Below, one piece after another: positions 52,161 to 61,974 of a DNA stretch of 64,000 bases. A model generated the notes under the pieces. The model made no database searches and was not told where the DNA came from. It saw only the letters and a list, made by a program, of their open reading frames with translations. Position 1 is the first letter of the stretch. Each line of letters starts with the position of its first letter. Source of the stretch: an uncultured Pelagibacteraceae bacterium (GTDB taxonomy: Bacteria > Pseudomonadota > Alphaproteobacteria > Pelagibacterales > Pelagibacteraceae); NCBI GenBank assembly GCA_902577875.1, contig CACHAX010000006.1:1-64000 (forward strand), read 5' to 3'. The position numbers and the translations under genes are program-made.

Positions 52161-53467
52161 GCTTTGATCCTATTGTAAGCGGTTCGTTATCTTTTTTAGT
52201 CGTACTAATTCTTATGGCATTAAATGTACCAATAGGTATTTCAATGCTTGTAGTTGGTTTTACTGGTTTTGCCTTAATAACAGGTTTTGAACAAGCTCTT
52301 TTTGTTTTAGGAACTGCTCCATTTGAAGCTGTCTCTAAATATACTTTATCTGTATTACCTCTTTTCGTTTTGATGGGAAATCTTGCAAATAGAGCAAACT
52401 TATCTCGAAATTTATATGATGCAGCATATGCAGTAGTTGGTCACTATAAAGGTGGATTAGCAATGTCTACCGTTGGTGCATGTGCTGGTTTTGGAATGAT
52501 TTGTGGATCTTCAATTGCTACAGCAGCTACGATGTCACAAATGGCTGGGCCAGAAATGAAAAGACACGGGTATAGCGATGCATTAATAAGTGGTTCCGTT
52601 GCATCAGGTGGAACATTAGGAATTATAATTCCACCGAGTGTAATATTGATAATTTATGCATATTTGACTGAGCAATCTATACAGCAATTATTTTTTGCAG
52701 CTCTAATACCAGGATTGATTGCAGTAGTTTTATATATGATTGCTATTAGAGTTTATTTAGTAATTTACCCTGATCAAGGTGGTCATGGAGAGAAAATGAC
52801 TGCAAATGATAGAATATCTGCTCTAACAAAAGTTTTTCCAATATTTTTAATCTTTGCGATAATTATGGGTGGTCTTTATCTTGGGTTCTTTACAGCTACT
52901 GAAAGTGCAGCAGTTGGAGTCATTTTGGTAATCATATTTATTTTTTTTAGGGGTGAGCTAACAATTGAACTACTCAGAAATTCTATATGGGATACTGTTA
53001 AAACTGTTGGTGCTCTTTATCTAATTGTTATTGGTGCAAGTGTTTTTAATTTTTTAATAACAGTCACTCAATTACCCTTCACAGTAGTTGATTTTATTAA
53101 TGACCTTCAACTAACTCCATTAGGGATTATTTTAGTTATATGCGCTATTTATTTAGTTCTTGGAACTGTAATGGACTCTCTTGCGATGTTATTTTTAACT
53201 ATTCCTGTTTTTTATCCTGTAATTGCTGATGCTGGAATTGATCCAGTATGGTTTGGAATATTTGCAGTAATTGTAGTTGAATTTGGATTGATTTCACCTC
53301 CAGTTGGTATGAATTTGTTTGTAATTAAAGGAGTAATGAGCAAAACGCCTCTTCAAACAATTTGGTTTGGTACTTTGCCGTTCTTAATTACTGATGTTAT
53401 TAGACTTGCTTTATTAATTGCTTTTCCAGCTTTATGTTTGTACTTGCCGAGTTTAATGTATCCTTAG
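52157..53467 (+). CDS. dctM: TRAP transporter large permease (DctM), aromatic cluster
   Basis: The 436-residue membrane protein has the DctM signatures LPLFVLMGNLANRANLSR near residue 69, GMICGSSIATAATMSQMA, GGTLGIIIPPSVILIIYA near 150 and FFTATESAAVGVILVI. It is the channel subunit of the third TRAP system. The stop lies 1 bp from the stop of the convergent sulfatase gene, so transcripts run toward each other. Confidence 0.94.
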   Translation: MSFDPIVSGSLSFLVVLILMALNVPIGISMLVVGFTGFALITGFEQALFVLGTAPFEAVSKYTLSVLPLFVLMGNLANRANLSRNLYDAAYAVVGHYKGGLAMSTVGACAGFGMICGSSIATAATMSQMAGPEMKRHGYSDALISGSVASGGTLGIIIPPSVILIIYAYLTEQSIQQLFFAALIPGLIAVVLYMIAIRVYLVIYPDQGGHGEKMTANDRISALTKVFPIFLIFAIIMGGLYLGFFTATESAAVGVILVIIFIFFRGELTIELLRNSIWDTVKTVGALYLIVIGASVFNFLITVTQLPFTVVDFINDLQLTPLGIILVICAIYLVLGTVMDSLAMLFLTIPVFYPVIADAGIDPVWFGIFAVIVVEFGLISPPVGMNLFVIKGVMSKTPLQTIWFGTLPFLITDVIRLALLIAFPALCLYLPSLMYP

Positions 53468-53468
53468 A

Positions 53469-55046
53469 TTACCAAACACCAATCATTATACCACCATCCT
53501 CAGAATAATCTCTCTCTTTCAAAACAAATTCATCGTCAGCGGCAGTTCTATTTTTTCGATCTGTTAATCTTTCTAGTAAAATATCTTTCATTTGATTTAG
53601 TATATTTTGATGATCTTTAGATTGACCAAGATCATTAAATTCATCTTTATCTTTTTCTAAATCAAATAATTGTGGTGGAAAACCTTTATAATAAATATAT
53701 TTCCATTTATCGTTTCTAATCATATAGGCTCTTGCATCTGAAGCGCCTATATTTAAAATTTTTCTTGCTTCATTAAATGAATAATCTATCTCGCTAAATA
53801 CACTCTCTCTCCATTTGCTAATTTTTTCATCTCTTAGAATTGGAATTAAAGAAGAACCTTCAAGTCTATGTTTGCTTGCTTTACTTTCTACAGCATCTAA
53901 AAAAGTTGGAAGTAAATCAATTGCCTCTATAAATCTTTTCTCTTTTTTTCCTCTTGTTTTATTTGCTTCTTCACTTGGATCATAAATAATCATTGGTACT
54001 TTTACTATTTGCTCATGAAATAATTCTTTTTCACCAAGCCAATGATCACCATGATAATCGCCATGATCTGATGTAAAAACAATCATAGTATCTTGCATCT
54101 TCCCATTCTCTTCCAAAAACTTAAAAAGTCTTCCTAGATTGTCATCAATTTGTTTAATTAAACCCATATATCCAGCAAGAACTGTCTCTCTCACGTTTTC
54201 TTGTGAAAATGTTTTTGAAATACTATTTTCCATAAAAGCTTTATAGACAGGATGATTAATATTTTTTTCTGAATCAGATCTTTGAACAGGATAAAATTGA
54301 TTTTGTGAATACATATTATGATATGGCGCAGGTGCAATATAAGGCCAATGTGGTTTTATATACGATAGATGTAAAAACCATTGTTCTTTAGTTTCTTTTA
54401 TAAAATCGATTGCTCTATTAGTCATAAATGCTGTTTCTGAGTGTTTTTCTGGTAACCTGGATGGTTTATTTGAATTTCTTAATCTCCAACCACTTAAAAC
54501 TTCTCCATTTTCTCCTTCAACTGAATTAGCCCAACTATCCCATGGATTATCTCCATCATATCCTAATTTATTTAACCATTCATTATAGGATAATTTTTTT
54601 TCAGATTTTTTCATAATGTTGTTTGGATGAAGACCATCATCTCTTTCATAAGGATCAAACCCTGGTTCCATTACTACAGAACCAATTTCTGTTGTTTTTG
54701 AAATTCCCAATCTATTCATGCTATTAATATCAGGTCTCATATGTGTTTTGCCTACAACACAAGTTTTTATTCCTGACTGCCTCAAGTAATCACCAATAGT
54801 TAATTCGCCAATTGGAAGTGGAACTTGGTTCCATGTGGAGCCATGACTAAATACTGTTCTTCCTGTGTAGTAAGATGCTCTTGATGGGCCGCATACAGGT
54901 GCTTGAACATAAGCAGATTCAAACATTACACCTTTTTTTGCCAAATTATCTAAGTGAGGAGTTTTTAAATGTGGATGACCATAACATGAAAGGTAATCCC
55001 ACCTAAGTTGATCAGCCATTATAAAAAGAATATTCTTAACTTTCAT
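53469..55046 (-). CDS. Sulfatase (formylglycine-dependent), cytoplasmic
   Basis: The 525-residue protein has the metal-binding NILFIMADQLRWDYLSCYG near residue 5, the activation motif APVCGPSRASYYTGR near residue 50 (C-x-P-S-R, Cys type, to be oxidised to formylglycine), and the second metal site IVFTSDHGDYHGDHWLGEKE near 325. There is no signal peptide, so it would act on sulfate esters already in the cytoplasm. It lies 46 bp downstream of the xsc gene in the same direction. The C-P-S-R type and overall shape fit choline-sulfatase/arylsulfatase relatives. The substrate is unknown. Confidence 0.9.
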   Translation of the reverse strand: MKVKNILFIMADQLRWDYLSCYGHPHLKTPHLDNLAKKGVMFESAYVQAPVCGPSRASYYTGRTVFSHGSTWNQVPLPIGELTIGDYLRQSGIKTCVVGKTHMRPDINSMNRLGISKTTEIGSVVMEPGFDPYERDDGLHPNNIMKKSEKKLSYNEWLNKLGYDGDNPWDSWANSVEGENGEVLSGWRLRNSNKPSRLPEKHSETAFMTNRAIDFIKETKEQWFLHLSYIKPHWPYIAPAPYHNMYSQNQFYPVQRSDSEKNINHPVYKAFMENSISKTFSQENVRETVLAGYMGLIKQIDDNLGRLFKFLEENGKMQDTMIVFTSDHGDYHGDHWLGEKELFHEQIVKVPMIIYDPSEEANKTRGKKEKRFIEAIDLLPTFLDAVESKASKHRLEGSSLIPILRDEKISKWRESVFSEIDYSFNEARKILNIGASDARAYMIRNDKWKYIYYKGFPPQLFDLEKDKDEFNDLGQSKDHQNILNQMKDILLERLTDRKNRTAADDEFVLKERDYSEDGGIMIGVW

Positions 55047-55092
55047 TTATTTCCTGACAGTTAATTATTTTTATAATGAAATTTTACTAATC

Positions 55093-56877
55093 TCAACTAA
55101 CAAGAGACTTTTGAGGTTTCATATCACTCTTGCTGATACCAGCTACTTTAACTGGTTTTTTCATAGCATCTCTTCTGAATGGCTCACCTAATTCTTGATT
55201 TAGAATTATTTCGATAAATGTAGTAATACCTTTTTTCTGATCTTCACATGATTGTTTGATAGCTTTAGTGGTTTCTTCCATTGTATTTGCAATAACACCT
55301 TTTAAACCACATGCATTAGCAACTTTTGCATAACTTAATTCTGGATCTAACTCTGTCCCAACAAAGTTATCATCAAACCACAATATTGAATTTCTTTTTT
55401 CAGCGCCCCATTGATAATTTCTAAAAATTACCATTGTTATTGCTGGCCACTCTTCTCTTGCACATGAACTCATTTCATTCATGCTTATTCCAAATGCTCC
55501 GTCACCAGCAAAACCTATAACTGGAGTATCTGGGCATCCAATTTTTGCTCCAAGAATAGATGGAAATCCATATCCACATGGTCCAAATAAACCTGGTGCC
55601 AAATATTTTCTTGGTTTTTCAAATGTTGGGTATGCGTTACCAATTGCACAATTATTTCCAATATCACTTGAAATTATAACATCTTCTGGCATCCCAGCTT
55701 GAATAGCTCTCCATGCTTGTCTTGGGGACATTCTATCTTTATCTCTTTCTCTTGCCTCTTTATTCCAAACAGTTCCTGGATCATCATCCTCATGATCTAA
55801 ACTTGTAAGAGTTTGCAACCATGCAGATTTTGTTTGATGAATTAGATTTTTTCTATCTTCTCTACCATTATCTCCAGCATTTGAAGAAAGTTTCTCTAAT
55901 ATCTGTTGAGCTACCATTTTAGCATCACCACAAATACCAACTGTAACTTTCTTGGTTAAACCAATACGATCAGGATTCATATCTACTTGAATAATTGTTG
56001 CATCTTTTGGCCAGTAATCAATTCCATATCCTGGTAATGTTGAAAATGGATTTAATCTTGTTCCTAATGCTAAAACTACATCAGCTTTTGAAATTAACTC
56101 CATTGCAGCTTTAGATCCATTGTAACCTAATGGACCAACAGCTAATGGATGGCTTCCTGGAAAGCTATCATTATGTTGATATCCATTACATACAGGTGCA
56201 TCAAGCTTTTCTGCTAATTTTTTACAATCATCAATCGCATCACCTATAACAACTCCTGCTCCAGATAAAATTACTGGGAATTTTGCTTCTGATAATAATT
56301 TCGCAGCTCTATCAACAGCATCTTTTCCACCACCTTGTCTTTCAAATCTTACAATTGGAGGCAATTCTATATCTATAACTTGTGTCCAAAAATCTCTTGG
56401 TACATTTATTTGTGCAGGCGCTGACCCTCTAAATGCTTTTTCTATAACTCTGTTTAAAACTTCTGCCATTCTTGATGGGTCTCTAACTTCTTCTTGATAA
56501 CACACCATGTCTTTAAATAAATTCATTTGCTCTACTTCTTGAAAACCACCTTGGCCCATAGTTTTGTTTGCTGCTTGTGGTGTAACTAATAGTAACGGAG
56601 TATGATTCCAGTAAGCAGTTTTTATTGGTGTAACAAGTCCTGTAATACCTGGACCATTTTGAGCAATCACCATTGACATTTTTCCAGTTGCTCTCGTATA
56701 ACCATCAGCAATCAATCCACCATTTGTTTCATGAGCAACGTCCCAAAAAGTTATTCCAGCTTCTGGGAAAAGATCAGAAATAGGCATGAATGCAGAACCA
56801 ATAATACCAAACGAATGTTCGATACCATGCATTTGTAAAACTTTTACAAAAGCTTCTTCGGTTGTCATTTTAGCCAT
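55093..56877 (-). CDS. xsc: Sulfoacetaldehyde acetyltransferase
   Basis: The 594-residue ThDP enzyme turns sulfoacetaldehyde plus phosphate into acetyl phosphate and sulfite. It has the N-terminal Glu region TFWDVAHETNGGLIADGYTR near residue 40, the FAD/ThDP-family centre, and the ThDP-Mg motif GFAGDGAFGISMNEMSSC near 455 followed by FRNYQWGAEKRN. The long run ILWFDDNFVGTEL after it is typical of Xsc and helps set it apart from acetolactate synthase. Neighbours (sulfatase, suyAB, tauE, apr genes) all concern sulfur, which strengthens the call. It is divergent from suyA with about 90 bp between starts. Confidence 0.93.
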   Translation of the reverse strand: MAKMTTEEAFVKVLQMHGIEHSFGIIGSAFMPISDLFPEAGITFWDVAHETNGGLIADGYTRATGKMSMVIAQNGPGITGLVTPIKTAYWNHTPLLLVTPQAANKTMGQGGFQEVEQMNLFKDMVCYQEEVRDPSRMAEVLNRVIEKAFRGSAPAQINVPRDFWTQVIDIELPPIVRFERQGGGKDAVDRAAKLLSEAKFPVILSGAGVVIGDAIDDCKKLAEKLDAPVCNGYQHNDSFPGSHPLAVGPLGYNGSKAAMELISKADVVLALGTRLNPFSTLPGYGIDYWPKDATIIQVDMNPDRIGLTKKVTVGICGDAKMVAQQILEKLSSNAGDNGREDRKNLIHQTKSAWLQTLTSLDHEDDDPGTVWNKEARERDKDRMSPRQAWRAIQAGMPEDVIISSDIGNNCAIGNAYPTFEKPRKYLAPGLFGPCGYGFPSILGAKIGCPDTPVIGFAGDGAFGISMNEMSSCAREEWPAITMVIFRNYQWGAEKRNSILWFDDNFVGTELDPELSYAKVANACGLKGVIANTMEETTKAIKQSCEDQKKGITTFIEIILNQELGEPFRRDAMKKPVKVAGISKSDMKPQKSLVS

Positions 56878-56967
56878 ATCAAATCCTTCTTAATTCTATT
56901 TTTTAATTGTCAAAGTGCCCAATTCATATATAAATTGGATCGAATTTCAAACAAAGAAATCGTCACA

Positions 56968-57255
56968 ATGGCTGGCACAGATATTATAATCCACGATGAA
57001 AAAGACAATGTAGGTGTTGTAGTCATTGAAAAAATTACTCCTAAACAAGACTGTGATTGCTGGATTATGGAAAATGATAAATCAGTAAAAATTCAATCGA
57101 TGGATGAAATACCTTTGGGTCATAAAATTGCTATGACTGATCTTAACGAAGGAGATACAATATTAAAGTATGGGCATGATATTGGCAAAGTTGTAAAATC
57201 AATTAAAAAAGGTCAGCATGTGCATGTTCACAACGTAAAAACTAAAAAGTGGTAA
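56968..57255 (+). CDS. suyA: Probable (2R)-sulfolactate sulfo-lyase subunit alpha (UxaA N-terminal/SAF-like)
   Basis: The short protein (95 residues from this start) has the SAF/UxaA N-terminal pattern [19 protein letters not shown] and ends [16 protein letters not shown], the H-V-H-N tail of this family. It is separate from its large partner, as in SuyA/SuyB, whereas altronate dehydratase is usually fused. An in-frame ATG at 56935 would add 11 residues; the 56968 start leaves the normal short lead before the D-x-x-x-H-D segment and is preferred. It would help release sulfite from sulfolactate, giving pyruvate. An altronate-type role cannot be excluded from sequence alone. Confidence 0.78.
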   Translation: MAGTDIIIHDEKDNVGVVVIEKITPKQDCDCWIMENDKSVKIQSMDEIPLGHKIAMTDLNEGDTILKYGHDIGKVVKSIKKGQHVHVHNVKTKKW

Positions 57256-57256
57256 A

Positions 57257-58423
57257 ATGGAAATTCCAAAAACGTTTTTAGGATATAAAAGAGAAGATGG
57301 AAGAACAGGTACAAGAAATCACGTAATAATTCTACCTGTTGATGATATTTCAAATGCTTGTGCTGAAGCTGTAGCTAATAATATTAAAGGTACGATTGCA
57401 CTTCCACATTCTTATGGAAGATTACAATTTGGAGCAGACCTAGAGCTTCATTTTAGAACAATGATTGGAACAGGAAAAAATCCAAATGTTGCAGCAGTTA
57501 TAGTAATTGGTATTGAGCCTAAATGGACAAAAAGAATTGTTGATGCAATTGCAACGACTGGAAAACCAGTTGAAGGTTTTAGTATAGAAGGTGTGGGAGA
57601 TATAGACACTATCGCAAGAGTTTCAAAGAAAGCTCAAGAATTTTCAATTTGGGCGTCAGAGAAACAAAGAGAAGAACGTCCTATAAGTGATTTATGGATA
57701 TCAGTTAAATGTGGAGAGTCTGATACAACATCTGGATTAGCATCAAATCCTACAGTGGGAAATTTAATGGATAAATTAGAACCCCTTGGCGTTCATTTAT
57801 GTTTTGGTGAAACATCTGAATTAACGGGCGCTGAAACTGTTTGTGAAAAAAGAGGAAAAACTCCTGAGGCTCAAGAGAAGTTTAGAAAAACTTGGAGTTC
57901 TTATAATGATTTCATTTTAAAAGAAGCAACAGATGATCTTTCCGAAAGTCAACCAACAGCTGGGAACATAGCTGGTGGACTTACTACAATTGAAGAAAAA
58001 GCATTTGGAAATTTTCAAAAAATTGGGGGATGTAAATTTATTGATGTACTAGAACCAGCAGAAGAACCAACTAAAGGTCCAGGCTTATACTTTATGGATA
58101 CCTCATCAGCTGCTGCTGAATGTGTTACTTTACAAGCTGCAGGAGGATTTAATCTCCACCTATTTCCAACTGGACAAGGAAATATAATTGGAAACCCAAT
58201 TGAACCAGTAGTAAAACTAACTGCAAATCCTTTAACTGCTAGAACCATGAGTGAACATATTGATGTTGATGTTTCTAAAATCTTATCAAGAGAAATGAAT
58301 TTAGATGAAGCTGGTGACGAATTAATTAAAGCTACGATAAGAGTTGCAAATGGAAGATTAACTTGTGCTGAAGCATTAGGTCATAGAGAATTTGTTATGA
58401 CTAAATTATACAGAAGTGCTTAA
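57257..58423 (+). CDS. suyB: Probable (2R)-sulfolactate sulfo-lyase subunit beta (UxaA C-terminal-like)
   Basis: The 388-residue protein starts one base after the suyA stop. It has the UxaA-family motifs [19 protein letters not shown] near residue 6, [13 protein letters not shown], then [20 protein letters not shown] near 155 with the expected Cys/Gly-Glu-Ser, and [18 protein letters not shown]. The late [20 protein letters not shown] is also conserved. Length matches SuyB rather than the fused altronate enzyme. With Xsc and a sulfite exporter beside it, sulfolactate desulfonation is the best reading (inference from context). It overlaps the convergent tauE gene by 4 bp. Confidence 0.82.
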   Translation: MEIPKTFLGYKREDGRTGTRNHVIILPVDDISNACAEAVANNIKGTIALPHSYGRLQFGADLELHFRTMIGTGKNPNVAAVIVIGIEPKWTKRIVDAIATTGKPVEGFSIEGVGDIDTIARVSKKAQEFSIWASEKQREERPISDLWISVKCGESDTTSGLASNPTVGNLMDKLEPLGVHLCFGETSELTGAETVCEKRGKTPEAQEKFRKTWSSYNDFILKEATDDLSESQPTAGNIAGGLTTIEEKAFGNFQKIGGCKFIDVLEPAEEPTKGPGLYFMDTSSAAAECVTLQAAGGFNLHLFPTGQGNIIGNPIEPVVKLTANPLTARTMSEHIDVDVSKILSREMNLDEAGDELIKATIRVANGRLTCAEALGHREFVMTKLYRSA

Positions 58424-59505
58424 GCTTTAAGCTTTGCTTCTCTTGCTTTGTTCCACTTAGAAATATAATTTCTTAAAATTGCAGCTCCAATTCCAAGAAC
58501 TACTGCTAATACAACTGATGTAAGTCCGTAAAAAACTGGAAGGTCTTTAGAATAATCCAAAATAAACTGTGCAATGTTACCGAGGTTTTTAGTTCCATTT
58601 GCTACTGTTTCAATAATTACATCTTCTTTAATAAAAGTGTCATAAGCAATTGCAATTCCAACTAATAATAAAAGTACTGCTAAGATTGTTTTAAATTCTG
58701 AGCTATCAACTTTTTCACCAATTTTTTGACCAAACTGAACGCCAATAATTGAGCCAAGTATAAGTACAAAAACTAAAACAAGATCAATTGTTCCATAATT
58801 AAAAGCATGAAGAACAGTTACGATTGCACTTACAAATATTGTAACAAACAAAGACGTGCCAGGAATTAGTTTGGTTGGCATTCCAATAATATAAATCATT
58901 GCAGGAACTAAAATAAATGCTCCACCTACTCCCATAATTGCTGCAATATAACCTACAATTAAACCAATAATTATTGGGGTAAATGCACTTTCATAAACCT
59001 TTGATTTTTTAAAACGCATTCTAAAAGGAAGACCATGTATCCAATAATGCGTATGTAATTTTTTTCTTACAACAATTTTTTTTCTTGCCTTATCAATTTC
59101 TGATACTCCTTGAATAAGCATCAAAGTTCCAAGTATAGCTAAGATATACATGTAGGCTAAAGAGATAACGATGTTTATTTTTCCAATATCTTGAAAATAA
59201 GAAAAAGTTAAGATCCCTAGCAAGGTTCCAATAGTTCCACCTACTACAATCATCAATCCCATTTTATAATCTAATGTACCTTTTAAATAATGAGTAGTTG
59301 AACCAGATACCGATGTACCTAAAATATTGCTTGCTTCATTTGGAACTGCATAAGCCGGTGGAATACCTAAAAATATTAAAAATGGAGTCATTAAAAATCC
59401 TCCACCTACACCAAATAATCCTGAAAGAATTCCAACTGCTAAACTTAAACCAAATATAAAGAGTATGTTAATTTCGACTTGAGCTATTGGAAGAAAATAT
59501 TCCAT
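58420..59505 (-). CDS. TauE/SafE-family sulfite or sulfonate exporter
   Basis: The 361-residue protein has many hydrophobic spans. It carries the TauE repeat twice: [19 protein letters not shown] near residue 33 and [19 protein letters not shown] near 190. The family moves small anions such as sulfite, sulfoacetate or other organosulfonates out of the cell. A basic cytoplasmic loop ([16 protein letters not shown] near 140) sits between the halves, and the C-terminal part adds further spans. Its position between suyB and the apr operon argues for sulfite export. It is the last gene of the apr-side operon. Confidence 0.88.
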   Translation of the reverse strand: MEYFLPIAQVEINILFIFGLSLAVGILSGLFGVGGGFLMTPFLIFLGIPPAYAVPNEASNILGTSVSGSTTHYLKGTLDYKMGLMIVVGGTIGTLLGILTFSYFQDIGKINIVISLAYMYILAILGTLMLIQGVSEIDKARKKIVVRKKLHTHYWIHGLPFRMRFKKSKVYESAFTPIIIGLIVGYIAAIMGVGGAFILVPAMIYIIGMPTKLIPGTSLFVTIFVSAIVTVLHAFNYGTIDLVLVFVLILGSIIGVQFGQKIGEKVDSSEFKTILAVLLLLVGIAIAYDTFIKEDVIIETVANGTKNLGNIAQFILDYSKDLPVFYGLTSVVLAVVLGIGAAILRNYISKWNKAREAKLKA

Positions 59506-59556
59506 ACAATCTAACTATTCCTCTCATAATCCAAAGTCAATGATTATAAGAATAAA

Positions 59557-59703
59557 TTAAATAAAATTTTGAAATGTTCCTAGGATTATAATTGCCCAAG
59601 TAAAAAATATAAAAAGATATAGAAAAGATTTAATTATTTTTGAAAGCTGATTAGAAACTAATAAAGGGATTTTTTTAATATTTTGGTTAAAAGCTTGAAG
59701 CAT
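59557..59703 (-). CDS. Small single-span membrane protein, 48 aa
   Basis: A 48-codon frame with ATG at 59701-59703 encodes a basic start (MLQAFNQNIKKIPLLVSNQ) and one membrane span (FLYLFIFFTWAIIILGTF), ending at NFI. It fills a 250-bp gap in the apr-side operon, 51 bp downstream of the 116-aa gene and 51 bp upstream of tauE, all in the same direction. No family is recognised. The clean anchor topology argues for a real gene. Confidence 0.55.
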   Translation of the reverse strand: MLQAFNQNIKKIPLLVSNQLSKIIKSFLYLFIFFTWAIIILGTFQNFI

Positions 59704-59754
59704 ACCCGCGAAATACCACAAGTTTTATTAAATGCAAATAATATTTAATTGAAT

Positions 59755-60105
59755 TTAAAAAATAGTTGCCCCGAAGACTTTGACCTCATCTCCCTCTTCT
59801 CCAAGCACAAGTCGACCTAAGAAATCTCCTGGTATCTCTGTACTGTTTTGTTTATAGATAACAGTTACGTACAAGCCTCTTCTTAGACAGCCTATAGCCT
59901 TACACCCCTCTTTAAGGCTTGAGATTAGCTTGTTACTTGCCCATTGCTTTCCAAGCTCTACTTCGTTAGCCCCATATAGCATTTGTGATGATAAATCCTT
60001 GGTAAAACCACCATAATCTTTCATGTTGGAACATCTAACCATGTTATCCCATATAGGATCAGCAATTTTAATGATTTCTTCGTCTGATTTGTCGACAATA
60101 CTCAT
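59755..60105 (-). CDS. Hypothetical protein in the apr operon, 116 aa
   Basis: The 116-residue soluble protein is not recognised. It starts MSIVDKSDEEIIKIADPIWD and contains NMVRCSNMKDYGGFTKDLSS, a C-x-x-x-x-C pair CKAIGCLRRGLYVTVIYKQN and the end LGEEGDEVKVFGATIF. Two fused segments may form an NTF2-like or small alpha/beta fold, but this is a guess. By hand count its bases are about 40% G+C, clearly above the surrounding DNA. It starts 9 bp after aprA stops, so it should be co-transcribed with the APS reductase genes. Confidence 0.65.
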   Translation of the reverse strand: MSIVDKSDEEIIKIADPIWDNMVRCSNMKDYGGFTKDLSSQMLYGANEVELGKQWASNKLISSLKEGCKAIGCLRRGLYVTVIYKQNSTEIPGDFLGRLVLGEEGDEVKVFGATIF

Positions 60106-60114
60106 CTAAAATGG

Positions 60115-61974
60115 TTAGGAAGCTTGCTTCTTCTCTTTATCATCAACTATATGATAAACAGGCTTTTTCTCCATTTCAAATTTTCCAGTTTCAGGATCTC
60201 TTCTAGAAACAGTTAAACAATGCCAGTTTTCATCATCAAGTTTCATATGATCGCCTCTATAATAATAGCCTGGCCAACGCGTTTCTTCTCTAAATAACGT
60301 ATGATGAGCAACACATTCTGATGTTACAGCTCTATGCTTAAGTTCCCATGCTCTCATCAATTGGTGATAATCTTCAGCTCCGACGTGATCTAAGTCTTCT
60401 TGAAGTAATTGTAGCTGTTCTAAGCCTTTTTTAAGTAAATTATCGTTTGTCATGTAATTATTTGTTAATCCACCACAATATTCATCCATAATTTTTTGTA
60501 GTCTTTGTAGCCCTTGTATAGGCAAAATATAGCTTGGAGAAACAGTTCCTCCAGTAATTTCATTTCTGCCCACTGTATAATTCTCAATTGGCTTGAATAT
60601 TTCTTCTTTAAGCTTCTCTAATTGTGCATCAGAAACTTCTATATCATCAGCTTTTTTATCTTGAATATATTTAACAGCAGCTTTAGATGCTAACCTTCCT
60701 TCTGTGAATGAGCCAGATGAAAACTTATGAGCACTTCCGCCAACCGCATCTCCTGCTCCAAATAATCCATCAATAGTCATCATTCTATTGTATCCCCAAA
60801 AATATTCATCAGGTGCTATATCTTCTGGACCACTTACCCATGCTCCTGAACATGTAGCATGAGATCCCATTACATATGGCTCTGAAGTTGTTAATTCAGG
60901 ATTTGTGTATTTTGGATCAATATTTTGAGATGCCCAAACAACTGCTTGTCCAACTGTCATTCCTAAGAAATTTTCCCATCCAACTGTTTCTAAGTGTGGG
61001 TCTTGGAATGCTTCTTTTGTAACCATGTGGATTGGTCCACCACCCGCAGCTGTCTCTTGAATAAATGCATGATTTCTTAAACAAGTTGGTGTTGGATGAT
61101 GGTCTATATATTCACCTACTAATTCTTTAGTAGCTTCATACCATTTCTTCTCATAATTTTCGCCATTTGCATTTTGAGTATAAGTTTTTAAATGAAGGAA
61201 ATATGCTCCTACTGGACCATAACCATCTTTAAATCGACAAAGTACAATTCTATTTTCCATTTGAGTCATTTTTGCACCTGCTTGAATAGGTAGTGCATAA
61301 GCAGATCCATTACTCCAAGGCGCATACCATGTTCTACCCATACCTTCACCAACTGCTCTTGGTTTAAATATGTGCGATGCTCCCCCAGCAGAAACAACTA
61401 CTGTTCTTGATTTAAATACGTGAAAATTTCCAGTTCTAACATTAAATCCAACTGCACCAGCTATTCGGTTTGGATTTTTTTCATCTTTTAAAAGATGAGT
61501 AATCATTATTCTGTTATAAATTTTATCAGCAGATTTTTTTGCAGCTTCAGCTACAATTGGTTTGTAGCTTTCACCGTGTATCATTATTTGCCACTTACCT
61601 TCTCTTTGATATCTTCCAGTTTCTTTATTTTTCATCATTGGAAGACCCCATTCATCAAACATGTGAACAGTTGAGTCTACATGACGTGCCATGTCATAAC
61701 CTAAATCTTCTCTAACAAGACCCATCAAATCATTTCTTGCGTACCGTACATGGTCCTCTGGCATATTCTCACCCCACTGCATTCCCATATAACAGTTAAT
61801 AGCGTAAAGACCTTGTGCAACGGCACCGCTTCTATCTATGTTTGCTTTTTCAACACAGATTATTTTTAAATCTCTTCCCCAGTGTCTTGCCTCAAAGGTA
61901 GCGCCTGTTCCAGCCATACCTCCGCCAACAACTAGTACATCACATTCTTCAATGATTGTTTTGTGCTTAGCCAT
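60115..61974 (-). CDS. aprA: Adenylylsulfate reductase, alpha subunit
   Basis: AprA, with AprB, interconverts sulfite plus AMP and APS. The 619-residue flavoprotein has the FAD motif EECDVLVVGGGMAGTGATFE near residue 7 and the AprA-typical region GLYAINCYMGMQWGENMPED near 70 that is used as a gene marker. It also has the substrate/FAD His-Arg region GMGRTWYAPWSNG near 205 and MGSHATCSGAWVSGPEDIAP near 390. It ends with the tail region ELKHRAVTSECVAHHTLF. In SAR11 the direction is thought to be sulfite oxidation, consistent with sulfite made by Xsc and Suy next door. It overlaps aprB by 1 bp. Confidence 0.96.
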   Translation of the reverse strand: MAKHKTIIEECDVLVVGGGMAGTGATFEARHWGRDLKIICVEKANIDRSGAVAQGLYAINCYMGMQWGENMPEDHVRYARNDLMGLVREDLGYDMARHVDSTVHMFDEWGLPMMKNKETGRYQREGKWQIMIHGESYKPIVAEAAKKSADKIYNRIMITHLLKDEKNPNRIAGAVGFNVRTGNFHVFKSRTVVVSAGGASHIFKPRAVGEGMGRTWYAPWSNGSAYALPIQAGAKMTQMENRIVLCRFKDGYGPVGAYFLHLKTYTQNANGENYEKKWYEATKELVGEYIDHHPTPTCLRNHAFIQETAAGGGPIHMVTKEAFQDPHLETVGWENFLGMTVGQAVVWASQNIDPKYTNPELTTSEPYVMGSHATCSGAWVSGPEDIAPDEYFWGYNRMMTIDGLFGAGDAVGGSAHKFSSGSFTEGRLASKAAVKYIQDKKADDIEVSDAQLEKLKEEIFKPIENYTVGRNEITGGTVSPSYILPIQGLQRLQKIMDEYCGGLTNNYMTNDNLLKKGLEQLQLLQEDLDHVGAEDYHQLMRAWELKHRAVTSECVAHHTLFREETRWPGYYYRGDHMKLDDENWHCLTVSRRDPETGKFEMEKKPVYHIVDDKEKKQAS

